Below, one piece after another: positions 9,901-17,308 of a stretch of DNA of 64,000 nt. The DNA is from Hyphomicrobiales bacterium (GTDB taxonomy: Bacteria; Pseudomonadota; Alphaproteobacteria; Rhizobiales; Rhizobiaceae). Positions within the stretch are counted from its first letter, which is position 1. Every line of letters starts with the position of its first letter. Position numbers and translations under genes: made by a program. The stretch spans positions 62,001 to 126,000 of the forward strand of contig QEVK01000008.1 of assembly GCA_003577315.1 (NCBI GenBank), given 5' to 3'. Under the pieces are notes generated by a model. That model saw nothing but the letters and a program-made list of their open reading frames with translations. It ran no database searches and was not told where the DNA came from.

Positions 9901-10899
9901 CGCCACCGACCTGTCGGACGGCGTGCCGCCATAGCTGCGCGCGCCGTCGACCATGCTGACGAGCCCGGCTTCCCCCCGCGTCAGGCCGGAGACCTTCCAG
10001 CCCTGCGACCAGCCATCGGATGCGTCGTCCGCCACCTTCGGCCGCAGCGTGCAGGCCCCGGCGCGCAGGTCGTCGCCGAACCAGGTGACGATCACCGCCA
10101 CCTCCTCCAGATTGGGGCACAGCGCCTGCAACTCGTCGAGCGAGGCGACGAGGTCGGACTCGCCATGCAGCATGTTGCGGTTGAGCGATTGCGTCACACC
10201 CGGCGTCGCCGCGCGCGTGACAAGCCCCGGCGACAGGCCGAATTCGGTCGACCCCGGCAGCAGCGCCACCGACCTGATGCGCCGGTGGAGATCCCCGACC
10301 GGACGCAGCACCTCGAACTGGAATTGCGGGATGCGGTTGCCGTAGTCGCCGAGCGGGAAACGCTCCACCACGACATAGGCGACGCCGCGATAGGCGGGCG
10401 CGTTGCCGCCGCCCTGCCGGGCCTCGATCAGCGGATCGACCGGCTGGTCCTCGCCGCCGCGATAGACGCGCATCGTCACTTGCGAAAGGTCGAGCTCCCG
10501 CCCGTCGGCCCAGACGCGGCGCACGCCGCCGATCTCGCCCTCGCACAGCGCGAAGGCGGCGTTGGCGAAATAGCTGTAGGTCGTGACCTTGGTGCCGCCA
10601 CCGCCGCCCTTGCCGCCCTGGCGCTCGGTCCGGCGCAGCTCCTCGAAGCGCGTCGCCCAGATGATGTTGCCGCCGACGCGCGCCGTGCCGTAGACGCGGG
10701 CGATCGGCACGCCCTCCTCGGCCATGAACGGCCGCATCGTGGTCAGGCGCGGCCCCTCGACGCGCCGCGTGCCTTCGAGCAGCGCGCGGTCGATGGTGTA
10801 GCCCGCCATCGCGCCGAGCGCGGAGCCGATGGCGCTGCCCACCGGGCCGAAGATGCTGCCGATGAAGGCGCCGGCCGTCTGCAGGATGACTGTCGACAT
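6988..10899 (-). CDS. GTA gp15, large tail hub/host-specificity protein with TIM-barrel domain
   Basis: A 1303-residue protein and the largest in the GTA cluster. The N-terminal region contains a glycine-rich segment (GAFIGSIFGPVGSAIGSALG) and the conserved GVPIARVYGTARVGGNIIWA. The middle, roughly residues 400-700, matches the GTA TIM-barrel-like domain family. The C-terminal region corresponds to the phage-tail domain of R. capsulatus Rcc01698. In RcGTA this protein forms the distal baseplate/fibre hub that contacts the recipient surface. It lies 3 bp after gp14 and is clearly part of the same transcription unit. The full length suggests an intact gene. Confidence 0.95.
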   Translation of the reverse strand: MSTVILQTAGAFIGSIFGPVGSAIGSALGAMAGYTIDRALLEGTRRVEGPRLTTMRPFMAEEGVPIARVYGTARVGGNIIWATRFEELRRTERQGGKGGGGGTKVTTYSYFANAAFALCEGEIGGVRRVWADGRELDLSQVTMRVYRGGEDQPVDPLIEARQGGGNAPAYRGVAYVVVERFPLGDYGNRIPQFQFEVLRPVGDLHRRIRSVALLPGSTEFGLSPGLVTRAATPGVTQSLNRNMLHGESDLVASLDELQALCPNLEEVAVIVTWFGDDLRAGACTLRPKVADDASDGWSQGWKVSGLTRGEAGLVSMVDGARSYGGTPSDRSVAECIAEIRRRGLRVALYPFLMMDIAPGNALANPYGGTGQPPFPWRGRITCHPAPGAAGSADRTAAARAQVVAFCGAAAAGNFPVAGGEVGFSGFAGDWGYRRFVLHYAHLAAAAGGVDAFLLGSELRGLTTLRDDAGAFPFIEALCQLAGDVRAVLGPHADVTYGADWSEYFGHQPADGSGDVVFHLDPLWAHPAVTCVGIDNYMPLADWRDGDYAGGNPDGFRGPCDPDGLRGQVAAGEGFDWYYPDMAARQARARSPIADGAYGKPWVFRYKDIVSWWSNPHFDRIGGVEMPAPTAWQPRSKPIRFTELGCPAVDKGPNQPNVFPDAKSSEDAAPYFSSGGRSDLAQARFLEAHFDHWDPASPHFDGAANPLSPVYGERMVRPGHICIWAWDARPFPAFPAMTRTWRDGDNWHRGHWLNGRLSGALTGDLFRAILADHGLAGIDATQAGGGVAGYVVDAPTTARAALEPLAGLCGIAVRDDSGALVLCDELAPGAEAVALSELVVADDGATVERTRAPDRDVPREIELAFVDPFRDYQAAVARIAQPDGAAGGGETMSFPGCMEPGAAEALLADWAQRRRSARETVGFAVPAAQVEVAPGAVISLPGEAGGREYLVTEVEIGLTRRASARRIARCVPTPWRSGRMAATPAQPLLVGAPHALLVDLPMLPGGQAAHEQLRVAAFARPWRSQLVYSSPEEAGYAHVATVPVEATLGKVLSATPGRFEGRIDRAGEITVELYGGALSSVSMAALLNGANSAAIRADNGQWEVVQFGNADEVLPSVWRLTTLLRGQLGTGDAATAGASPGAPFVLIDEAVVKAGLAPGQAGMTLNWRIGPAGRDFGGPSFIGLQAAGGVRALLPLSPVHLRLARRENGDAALDWVRRGRIDADSWLGEDIPLGEESERYRIEIAPAGGSTLRTVETAEPRWTYAAAQHAADFPARPAAIEVTVRQIGTAAGAGLPGRRTFVLD

Positions 10900-10902
10900 G
10901 GT

Positions 10903-11355
10903 TCACCCTATGTCCGGGAATGCGAACGCGCCGGCGATGCGGCGGCGCCATTGCGAAATCAGCGGCGAGGCCATGACGGCATGGCCCTCATAGGCGTGCA
11001 GGAAGCGCTCGCCCGGCAGCAGGATGCCCAGATGCTTGGCGGCATGGTGCGCGCGCCAGCGGAAGACGATCAGGTCGCCTGGCCGCGCGTCGGCGAGCGT
11101 CCTTTCCGCGCAATGGCGGCGCGCGGCCCCGATCAGCGGGTCGTCCCCGCCGGCCTCGGCCCAGTCGGGCGAGTAGGGGCCGGGACGCTCCGGCTCCACG
11201 CCGTAGACGGCGCGCCAGACCCCGCGCACCAGGCCGAGGCAGTCGCAGCCCACGCCCTTGCGCGAGCCCTGATGGCGATAGGGCGTGCCGAGCCAGGTCA
11301 TCGCCTCGGCGAGGATCGCCGCGCCCGTGGCCGAAGGCTGGTCGCGGTCGCTCAT
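10903..11355 (-). CDS. GTA gp14, NlpC/P60 family cell-wall peptidase
   Basis: A 150-residue protein. The motif GVGCDCLGLVRG holds the catalytic cysteine, and KHLGIL plus FLHAYEG supply the candidate histidines of the Cys-His-His triad. In GTAs and tailed phages this tail-associated peptidase is thought to open peptidoglycan during DNA entry. The ATG at 11355 overlaps the gp13 stop codon in ATGA form, which fixes the start; a longer frame to 12183 is the shadow of gp13. It is followed at once by gp15. Confidence 0.93.
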   Translation of the reverse strand: MSDRDQPSATGAAILAEAMTWLGTPYRHQGSRKGVGCDCLGLVRGVWRAVYGVEPERPGPYSPDWAEAGGDDPLIGAARRHCAERTLADARPGDLIVFRWRAHHAAKHLGILLPGERFLHAYEGHAVMASPLISQWRRRIAGAFAFPDIG

Positions 11356-12239
11356 TCCACCAGCGCTCCCCCGTCGAACTGCATGCCGTCGGTGACATAG
11401 GCATAGGCCGCGTCGTTGCCCGGCAGATGCGGGAACCCGCGGAAATTGACGGAATTGGCGAATTTGGCCTTGCAGGTCGAAAAGCGCTTGTCGCAGCCGG
11501 CCACGACGGTGAAGGCGTCGCCCGGCGCGGGCGTCGCCTCCGCCGCCGGCAGCGTCAGCAGCACGTCCTCGCCGGCCCGGGTGTGATCGATCACCGTCAG
11601 CGTGCGGCCTTCGAGCGCGCCGCTGGCAAGCACGATCTCGCCGAAGGCGAACCAGCCGGCGGCAAACGCGCCGAGCCCGCTCACCAGCAGCGTCGCGGGA
11701 GCCGTGACGGCCAGCACCTCGCCCGCGCCCCTGAGGCCGCCCTGCGAGAGATCGACGCGGCACCGCGCGTCGCCGAGGCGGGCGTCGCAATTGCGCCGCA
11801 GATAGCGGCCGTTCGGCTTGTCGAGGCTTGCCGCCCGGCTTTCGAGCTCCGCGACGAAGCGCCCGTCCGCGCGCACGATCCTGCCGATCGCGGCCGCGCG
11901 GACCGGCGCGAACTGCCCCGGCTGCAACCAGTTGACGAGCAGCGTCTCCACCGTCGCCCCGTCGAACAGGCCGGCGGCTATATCCTCCTCCGTCAGCGTG
12001 TCCGAGGACAGCGCGCCCTCGACGTCGACGGCATCGACGGCCATGCCGAGCGAGGCGCGCGCCTCGGTCTGGGTGAAGCCGCTCTGCGGCTCGTAGTCCT
12101 GGCCCGCCACGGTCAGCGGCCTGTCGTGGTCGGTGAAGCCGAAGACGCGGCCGTCGCGCCGCTCGACGCGCCAGCAATGGCACAGCGTCGTGCAGTCGCG
12201 CCGAAGCTCGTCGCTCAGGGAAGGGGAAATGCCGCTCAT
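11352..12239 (-). CDS. GTA gp13, DUF2163/phage baseplate-hub family tail protein
   Basis: A 295-residue protein of the DUF2163 family with a conserved C-terminal region containing paired cysteines (CDKRFSTCKAKF around residues 255-266). Homologues form the tail hub ring near the tip of the GTA tail and may carry an iron-sulfur site at these cysteines. The ATG overlaps the gp12 stop by 4 bp and the gene's own stop overlaps gp14, giving tight translational coupling. The start at 12239 was chosen because it creates the first of these overlaps. Confidence 0.93.
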   Translation of the reverse strand: MSGISPSLSDELRRDCTTLCHCWRVERRDGRVFGFTDHDRPLTVAGQDYEPQSGFTQTEARASLGMAVDAVDVEGALSSDTLTEEDIAAGLFDGATVETLLVNWLQPGQFAPVRAAAIGRIVRADGRFVAELESRAASLDKPNGRYLRRNCDARLGDARCRVDLSQGGLRGAGEVLAVTAPATLLVSGLGAFAAGWFAFGEIVLASGALEGRTLTVIDHTRAGEDVLLTLPAAEATPAPGDAFTVVAGCDKRFSTCKAKFANSVNFRGFPHLPGNDAAYAYVTDGMQFDGGALVE

Positions 12240-12877
12240 GGCTCGATCTCGACGATGGGAATGGAAGGGATCTGCCCGGCCTTGAAGGCCGAGAGGCTGA
12301 CGGCGATGCGCTCGGTGTCGAAGCGCGCCGGCACGTCGAACGCGAAGCCGGCCGTCACCGGCACGCCCGCCCCCGGTATCGAGCCCGGCGAGAAGGTGAC
12401 GACGCCGGTCGAGTGATCGACGGCGAAATGGGCGGGCGCTGTCCGCTCCACGCCGCCGACCGCGACGCGCACCGTGCCCTCCACCGGCTTGCGGATCGGA
12501 CGGGCATAGGCGTCCTCGCCCTCGCCGTAGCGCTTGACGAGCCGGAAGGCGGCCGTCTCCCCGTCGCCGGTGCCAAGAAGCTGGTCGCCGGGCGACGGCG
12601 CGGCATCCGGCGCGCACGACTTCATGTCGAACGGATCGCGGAAGCGGAAGCCGTGATAGGAGCCGCGCCGCGCCTCGAAGAAGGCGACGATCTCGTGGAG
12701 GTCGGCCAGCGAGCGCACGCCGGTGCCGGCGTCGAAATGCCGGCGCGAATGGGCGAGGCGCAGGTTGCGCCGCTCGCGGCCGGAAGTGAGCGCCACGATC
12801 TCGACGCGCCGCTCCGGCCCGCCGGTCGCCCCGAACGAGACGGCGGTCGGAAACCGGACTTCGTGAAAGCTGTCCAT
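12236..12877 (-). CDS. GTA gp12, DUF2460 tail protein
   Basis: A 213-residue protein of the DUF2460 (distal tail) family. The N-terminal FHEVRFPTAVSFGATGGPER and the YHGFRFRDPFD segment are typical. In RcGTA it forms the distal tail ring linking the tube to the baseplate. It starts 13 bp after the gp11 stop and ends in a 4-bp overlap with gp13. Length and sequence indicate an intact gene. Confidence 0.93.
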   Translation of the reverse strand: MDSFHEVRFPTAVSFGATGGPERRVEIVALTSGRERRNLRLAHSRRHFDAGTGVRSLADLHEIVAFFEARRGSYHGFRFRDPFDMKSCAPDAAPSPGDQLLGTGDGETAAFRLVKRYGEGEDAYARPIRKPVEGTVRVAVGGVERTAPAHFAVDHSTGVVTFSPGSIPGAGVPVTAGFAFDVPARFDTERIAVSLSAFKAGQIPSIPIVEIEP

Positions 12878-12890
12878 GTCCTTCCCCCCG

Positions 12891-13469
12891 CTACAGGGTC
12901 CGCGAGCCGCGTGCGACCGCGCGCGCCAGCATTCCGGTGATCTGCGCCTCGGACTTGCGGAACGAGGCGGCGTCGGTGGCGGTGACGTTGAAGACGACGT
13001 TGAGCGCCGCCCCGCCGCCGCCGCTGGCGGCGACGCCCAGCCGCCCGTCGGCGCCGCGCTGCAACGGCAGGATCGCCTCCGCGCCCGCCTCGCCCATCAG
13101 CCCCACCGAGCGGCCGAGCGGGAAATAGGTCGGCGCAGCCACCACCCCGCCCGAGGCGAACGGCATGACGCCGGACGTCACCCCGCCCTTGGCGAAGGGC
13201 GCGATCCCGCCGAACAGGCCGGAAAACAGGCTCGACACCACATTTCCCAGCGGCTTCAGCCCCTGCGACAAGGCCATGCCGGCAAGGTTGAGGCCGATGC
13301 GCCGCAGCATGTCGTCGAGCGACTTGCCGCTCACCGTCGCCTGCCGCAGCGCTCCGGTGAGCTGGTTGCCGAACGAGGCCGCCAGCCTCTCGAGGTTGGT
13401 GAGCGCATCGGCGAAAGGCTGCGTGTCGGCCTCCAGCCTGATCTCGACCGGCGCGATATTCTCCGCCAT
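12891..13469 (-). CDS. GTA gp11, short tail tape-measure protein
   Basis: A 192-residue protein. The helical N-terminus (DTQPFADALTNLERLAASF) is followed by a glycine-rich central region containing GGVTSGVMPFASGGVV and GLMGEAGAEAILPLQR, the standard C-terminal block of phage tape-measure proteins. It is short, as in the GTA family, in line with the short GTA tail. An AAGGAGA ribosome-binding site precedes the ATG at 13469. It lies 4 bp beyond the gp10.1 stop. Confidence 0.92.
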   Translation of the reverse strand: MAENIAPVEIRLEADTQPFADALTNLERLAASFGNQLTGALRQATVSGKSLDDMLRRIGLNLAGMALSQGLKPLGNVVSSLFSGLFGGIAPFAKGGVTSGVMPFASGGVVAAPTYFPLGRSVGLMGEAGAEAILPLQRGADGRLGVAASGGGGAALNVVFNVTATDAASFRKSEAQITGMLARAVARGSRTL

Positions 13470-13473
13470 CGCG

Positions 13474-13698
13474 TCATCTCTCCTTGTCGTCCGGAAACAG
13501 CGCCATCAGCGCCAGAAGGCTTTGTCGGCCCGGCGGGCCGGCCTCGCCGCCGCTGCCGGCATAAAGACGCAGCACATGCGCCATCTCGCGCGGCGTCGCA
13601 GCCCAGAAGTCGCGCGGCGCAAGCCGCAGCAGGCCCAGCCCCAGGCCGATCAGCTCGTCCCAGGGAAACCGGCGCGCATCGCCTGCCGCGGCGCTCAG
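13474..13698 (-). CDS. GTA gp10.1, Rcc01693-type small tail assembly protein with CTG start
   Basis: A 74-residue protein containing FPWDELIGLGLGLLRLAP and FWAATPREMAHV, which matches the TIGR02216/Rcc01693 family that follows gp10 in GTA clusters. No ATG, GTG or TTG lies in this frame between the upstream stop region and the conserved FPWDE block. The only candidate at the right place is a CTG whose last bases overlap the gp10 stop (CTGA), mirroring the ATGA couplings elsewhere in the operon. The start is therefore inferred. The gene itself is well supported by conservation and position. Confidence 0.8.
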   Translation of the reverse strand: MSAAAGDARRFPWDELIGLGLGLLRLAPRDFWAATPREMAHVLRLYAGSGGEAGPPGRQSLLALMALFPDDKER

Positions 13699-14036
13699 GG
13701 GTTTGGCTGCCCCTCCTCCTCGCCTCCCGCGCCGAACGTCGCCGCCAGAAGCTCGGCGGCGATGGCGGCGAAGCCGGCCGCGCCGCCCTCGGCCTTCATG
13801 ATCGCGACCTCGTCGTCGCCCACCGCCATGCCGCCGCCGCGCAGGCCGGCGCCGACGACGCGGATAAGGTCGCGCGCCGAAAGCCTGCCCGCCGAGAAAC
13901 GCTGCGCCAGCGCGCCGAGATCGTCGACCGCAAAGGCGCTTTCCAGCTCGGCCAGCGCGCCGAGCGTCAGGCACAGGATGCGCTCCTGCCCGTCGATCCT
14001 CGCGGCGATCTCGCCGCGTCTCCTGTTCGCCGCCAT
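13695..14036 (-). CDS. GTA gp10, tail assembly chaperone (GTA-specific TAC family)
   Basis: A 113-residue protein starting MAANRRRGEIAARIDGQER, of the gene-transfer-agent tail assembly chaperone family (PF11836-like). The RILCLTLGALAELE block is typical. Such chaperones coat the tape-measure protein during tail assembly. The ATG at 14036 overlaps the gp9 stop as TGATG; a GTG three bases earlier is a possible alternative. The stop overlaps the start of gp10.1. Confidence 0.88.
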   Translation of the reverse strand: MAANRRRGEIAARIDGQERILCLTLGALAELESAFAVDDLGALAQRFSAGRLSARDLIRVVGAGLRGGGMAVGDDEVAIMKAEGGAAGFAAIAAELLAATFGAGGEEEGQPNP

Positions 14037-14443
14037 CACGCTGCCGCGAAGCTCAGCGCGCCGGCCGATTCCAGCGCGATGTCGAACGTCACCTCGCCGT
14101 CGTGATTGCCGGTATATTCCAGCGCGGTGATCTGGAACGGGCCCTCCACGGTGCCGAAATGGGGGATGGCGAGCTGCCAGTCCGCGACCGCGCCGGAAAA
14201 GAAGCCGGCGCGGATCAGCGCATCCGACTGCGCGTCCTTGAAGATGCCGGCCCCGCTCAGCGAGGCGCGCTGCACGCCGGCCCCGGCGAGAAGCTCGCGC
14301 CAGCGTCCGGCCGAATCCGCGTCGGTCACGTCCACCGCCTCGCTGTTGAAGGCCAGACGCTTGCTGCGCAGCCCCGCCACGGTGACGAAGCTGCCGCCAT
14401 TGTCAATCTTCAGCAGAAGATCCTTGCCCTTCTGTGCCGCCAC
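14036..14443 (-). CDS. GTA gp9, major tail tube protein (TP901-1 family)
   Basis: A 135-residue major tail protein with the typical start AAQKGKDLLLKIDNGG, the VAGLRSKRLAFNSEAVDVTDADS block and the C-terminal GEVTFDIALESAG. It forms the stacked hexameric tail tube in siphovirus-like particles. A ribosome-binding site (AAGGAGGC) precedes the ATG. It is separated from gp8 by 39 bp, one of the few real gaps in this part of the operon. Confidence 0.94.
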   Translation of the reverse strand: MAAQKGKDLLLKIDNGGSFVTVAGLRSKRLAFNSEAVDVTDADSAGRWRELLAGAGVQRASLSGAGIFKDAQSDALIRAGFFSGAVADWQLAIPHFGTVEGPFQITALEYTGNHDGEVTFDIALESAGALSFAAA

Positions 14444-14482
14444 GGCACGCCTCCTTGTCCTTGAGATACAGTCGAAATCCGT

Positions 14483-14893
14483 TCAGGCCGCCGGCTCGGT
14501 CACGGCGCGGAAGCGCATCGTGCCGTGGTGGACGCCGTGGCCGTCGTCGAAGCGCATTTCCTGCGATTCCTCGCGCAGGTTGACGAGCACGTGACCGGCA
14601 AGCGCAAGATCGGCATCGTGCAGCCGCGCCCGCACCGCCGCCATGATCGCCGCCGCCTCCGACCTGCCCCTGGCCCGCGACCAGACATGCAGCGTAAACA
14701 GATGCTCGCCGCCGTCCTCCGTCGCCGTCGCCCAGTCATAGGCGGTGGCGCGGCCGAAGGTGACGTAGGGAAACGGCACGTTGGCGGGCGCATGGTCATG
14801 GATGCGCGGCCCGCCGAGCGCGGCAAGCAGCGCACCATCGCCGGCGAGCGCCGCAAACACCGCCTTTTGAAGCTCAATCGTCGCGGCGGTCAT
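14483..14893 (-). CDS. GTA gp8, DUF3168 tail-completion protein
   Basis: A 136-residue protein of the DUF3168 (tail terminator) family, with the conserved start TAATIELQKAVFAAL and the PYVTFG block. It is expected to cap the tail tube at the neck. The ATG at 14893 is preferred over an upstream in-frame codon at 14944 because it is preceded by AAAGGAACGACG and gives the family length. A 57-codon frame overlaps its first 20 bases. Confidence 0.92.
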   Translation of the reverse strand: MTAATIELQKAVFAALAGDGALLAALGGPRIHDHAPANVPFPYVTFGRATAYDWATATEDGGEHLFTLHVWSRARGRSEAAAIMAAVRARLHDADLALAGHVLVNLREESQEMRFDDGHGVHHGTMRFRAVTEPAA

Positions 14894-15047
14894 CGTCGTT
14901 CCTTTCCCGCGCACGCGCCGGCCGTCTTCGCAGCGTGCGCTCATCCTGCCGCGGGCGTCCCGCCTCGACCTCCTCGGCCAGGCGGTGCGCCCGCCCCTTC
15001 AGCGCGCGCAGCAGCCCGTCGAGCGTCAGTTTCAGCGCGATTTTCAC
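14874..15047 (-). CDS. Possible small protein between GTA gp7 and gp8
   Basis: A 57-codon frame starting with GTG at 15047, whose GTGA overlaps the gp7 stop, and ending inside the first codons of gp8. The product would be a basic peptide beginning MKIALKLTLDGLLRALKGR, predicted helical, with a charged arginine- and aspartate-rich tail. It fills an otherwise empty 150-bp gap in a densely packed operon and uses the same stop-start overlap as its neighbours, which favours a real gene. I do not recognise the family, and the C-terminal half is compositionally biased, so it could be spurious. Confidence 0.4.
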   Translation of the reverse strand: MKIALKLTLDGLLRALKGRAHRLAEEVEAGRPRQDERTLRRRPARARERNDDDRRDD

Positions 15048-15379
15048 AAGCCCTCCTCCCGTGCCCGGCAGACCAGGTATCGCCGCGTCTCGTCGGGGTC
15101 GTGGACGGTGAGGATCGAAAAGACCCGCCCACGCAGCCGCAGCCGCATGCCGCTGGCGATACCGTCGCGATGGCGCAGCGTGATGCGGTGGCTCACCGTC
15201 TCCAGCGTCTGGTCGGCGCCGAAGCGGCTCGTGGCCGACACCGGCTCGACGCGCGCGAACAGCGTCGCCACCTCGCTCCAGCTCTCGATATGGCCGCCGG
15301 CGCCGTCCGGCGTCAGCGCCGCCGCCTCCAGCGACAGCTCGTGGCGGAACGCGCCGGGATCGATGAACTCGGCGCGCAT
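15044..15379 (-). CDS. GTA gp7, head-tail adaptor/head closure protein
   Basis: A 111-residue protein of the phage head closure (SPP1 gp16-like) family. It starts DPGAFRHELSLE, with the conserved block at about residues 30-60 and the C-terminal FSILTVHDPDETRRYLVC. It sits on the connector and stops DNA leaking from the filled head. The gene starts one base after the gp6 stop. Confidence 0.92.
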   Translation of the reverse strand: MRAEFIDPGAFRHELSLEAAALTPDGAGGHIESWSEVATLFARVEPVSATSRFGADQTLETVSHRITLRHRDGIASGMRLRLRGRVFSILTVHDPDETRRYLVCRAREEGL

Positions 15380-15380
15380 G

Positions 15381-15944
15381 TCACAGCCTCCGCGCGCGCC
15401 AGGGCGCGATCAGCCGCTCGTAGCCGGGCGGGAAGGAAACCGGCTGGTCCGCCGCCGCATAGCTGGCGCGGAACTCGTACCAGTGCGCGACGAGGACGAG
15501 TATCGCGCGCTTCAGAAGGTCGGGCACGTCGGTCCCGGCCTCGCCGAAGCCGGCGGAGAAGTCGATCTCGATGCCGTTGGCGGCGGATGGCGGCATAGCC
15601 AGGAAATGCAGCCGCGCCGGCCGGCCGCCGCCGTCGAGCCGGTAGGTGGCCGGGTCGACCAGCGAGGCCCCGCCATCGCTCCCATAGGCGGTGACGGAGA
15701 GGATTTCGCGCACCGGATGACGGCGCAGCAGCACCCGGCCCGAGCGCGGCGGCCGCTCGAGGGCAAGCCGCCAGTCCTGGTCGACCAGCGCCAGCCCGCA
15801 CGAGGCTTCCACCTCCTCGCGCGCGGCGCGGATCAGGCCGGCGATCAGCTCGTCCTCGCCGTCGTGGTCGAGCCGCAGCGTCGTCTTGACCTCGGAAAGC
15901 GTGACCGGCTCGACCGCGGGGGCCACGGTGCGGAAAAGCGTCAT
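15381..15944 (-). CDS. GTA gp6, head-tail connector protein
   Basis: A 187-residue protein of the phage gp6-like head-tail connector family. The N-terminal VEPVTLSEVKTTLRLDHDGEDELI is the hallmark helical region and is followed by a beta-rich domain. The ATG at 15944 has GAGG six bases upstream; an alternative ATG at 15962 would add six residues. It follows the intrinsic terminator at 15972-16011, so its expression probably depends on read-through or anti-termination from the capsid gene. Confidence 0.92.
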   Translation of the reverse strand: MTLFRTVAPAVEPVTLSEVKTTLRLDHDGEDELIAGLIRAAREEVEASCGLALVDQDWRLALERPPRSGRVLLRRHPVREILSVTAYGSDGGASLVDPATYRLDGGGRPARLHFLAMPPSAANGIEIDFSAGFGEAGTDVPDLLKRAILVLVAHWYEFRASYAAADQPVSFPPGYERLIAPWRARRL

Positions 15945-15971
15945 GCGGAACCTCGCATCCATCGGGCGTTG

Positions 15972-16011
15972 AAAAAGGACGACGGCCCCGGCAGGGAGGA
16001 CCGGGGCCGTC
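15972..16011 (-). terminator. Intrinsic terminator inside the GTA operon, between capsid gene and gp6
   Basis: On the minus strand an 11-bp perfect GC-rich stem (GACGGCCCCGG with its complement, 15981-15991 and 16001-16011) with a 9-nt loop is followed by GTCC and five T residues. It lies 40 bp past the gp5 stop. This is the classic form of a Rho-independent terminator and would make capsid and packaging genes more abundant than tail genes unless bypassed. Confidence 0.8.
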
Positions 16012-16051
16012 GCGGGCATGGCGGGCGCGGGAGGGGTTGCCCGCGCCTTGC

Positions 16052-17308
16052 CTATGCCGTGCCGAACCTCATGAGCTTGATCGCGTCGAAGTCCTGGACC
16101 CCGCCGCCGACGCGCTTGGTGATGTAGAACAGCACGTAGGGCTTGGCCGAATACGGGTCGCGCAGCACGCGCACGCCCGTGCGGTCGACCACGAGATAGC
16201 CGCGTCGGAAGTCGCCGAAGGCGATCGGGGTCGCGCCGGCGGCGATGTCGGGCATCTCCTCGGCCTCGACCAGCGGGAAGCCCATCAGCATGGCGCGGCC
16301 GCCCGGCGTCGCCGGCGGCTGCCACAGATAGTTGCCGTCGACGTCCTTGAACTTGCGGATCGCGCCTTGCGTCTTGCGGTTCATCACCCAGTGCGCGTTC
16401 TGGCGATAGCCGGCCTTCAGCGCATAGACGAGGTCGACCAGCTTGTCGGAGGGATGCGTGGCGGGAAACTGCCCGGCCACGCCCGTATCGACCATGCCGA
16501 TCTTCTCCCACGCCCAGCTCGCCTCGGCCACGACGTCGTAGCTGAGGAAGCCGGTCGGCTTGTCGTCGCCGTCGCCGTTGACGAAGGCGGCCGTCTCCTT
16601 CTCGGCGAACGCCGTCTCCACCTCGTCGACGATCCAGCGTTCGAGATCGACCACCGCGTCGTCGAGAAGCGACGGCGTCGCCGCCGGCAGCGCGTAGAGC
16701 TCGGCGGTGGGGAACTGGAGCTGGTCGAGCACCGGCGAGTTGGTCCTGGCGCGCGCGTCCGTCTCGCCGGCCCAGCTCGCCACCGGGCCGGTCACGGTGA
16801 ACGGCTTCTTGAGCACCGCGGTCGAGACCTGCCGGACCGTCGCGATGGAGCGGATCGGCGAGATGACGGCGAGCCTGCGGCCGATCTCGGCCTCGATGCC
16901 GTCCGGCACCAGATAGCCGCCGTCCGGGCCCGAACCGTAGGACATGTCCTTGGTCTCCAGCGCCCGCAGGGCGCGCTCGTCGCCCGAGCGCATGTAGGCC
17001 TCGAAGGCATCCTTGCGCTCGGCCGCCGCCAGCGACGGCGTGCCCTCGCGGCCGAGCGCCGGCCGGGCGCGCTTCAGCGCCAGCTCGTCGAGCGCCCGTT
17101 TCTGGCGGTCGAGCGCGTCGGAGATGCGGTCCACCTTCTCGGCGGTCACGGCATCGGCGCCCTTGCGGGTCTCGATCTGGCCGAGGCGCCGGTCGTTTTC
17201 CTTGCGGAACGCCTCGAACGTGGTCATGAACTCGTCGAAGGCGTCCGCCAGCGCGGCGTGGTCGGCGCCCGAAGACTTCGTTTCGGGCGCAGGCTGCATG
17301 GAGGTCAT
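16052..17308 (-). CDS. GTA gp5, HK97-fold major capsid protein
   Basis: A 418-residue capsid protein. Residues 1-110 form a helical delta/scaffold-like segment that the gp4 protease should remove; the HK97-fold core follows (MSYGSGPDGGYLVP, then SPIRSIATVRQV, and the C-terminal PIAFGDFRRGYLVVDRTGVRVLRDPYS). The ATG at 17308 has AGGAAG seven bases upstream and overlaps the gp4 stop by 4 bp. The gene is followed by a terminator, consistent with capsid being produced in excess. Confidence 0.95.
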   Translation of the reverse strand: MTSMQPAPETKSSGADHAALADAFDEFMTTFEAFRKENDRRLGQIETRKGADAVTAEKVDRISDALDRQKRALDELALKRARPALGREGTPSLAAAERKDAFEAYMRSGDERALRALETKDMSYGSGPDGGYLVPDGIEAEIGRRLAVISPIRSIATVRQVSTAVLKKPFTVTGPVASWAGETDARARTNSPVLDQLQFPTAELYALPAATPSLLDDAVVDLERWIVDEVETAFAEKETAAFVNGDGDDKPTGFLSYDVVAEASWAWEKIGMVDTGVAGQFPATHPSDKLVDLVYALKAGYRQNAHWVMNRKTQGAIRKFKDVDGNYLWQPPATPGGRAMLMGFPLVEAEEMPDIAAGATPIAFGDFRRGYLVVDRTGVRVLRDPYSAKPYVLFYITKRVGGGVQDFDAIKLMRFGTA

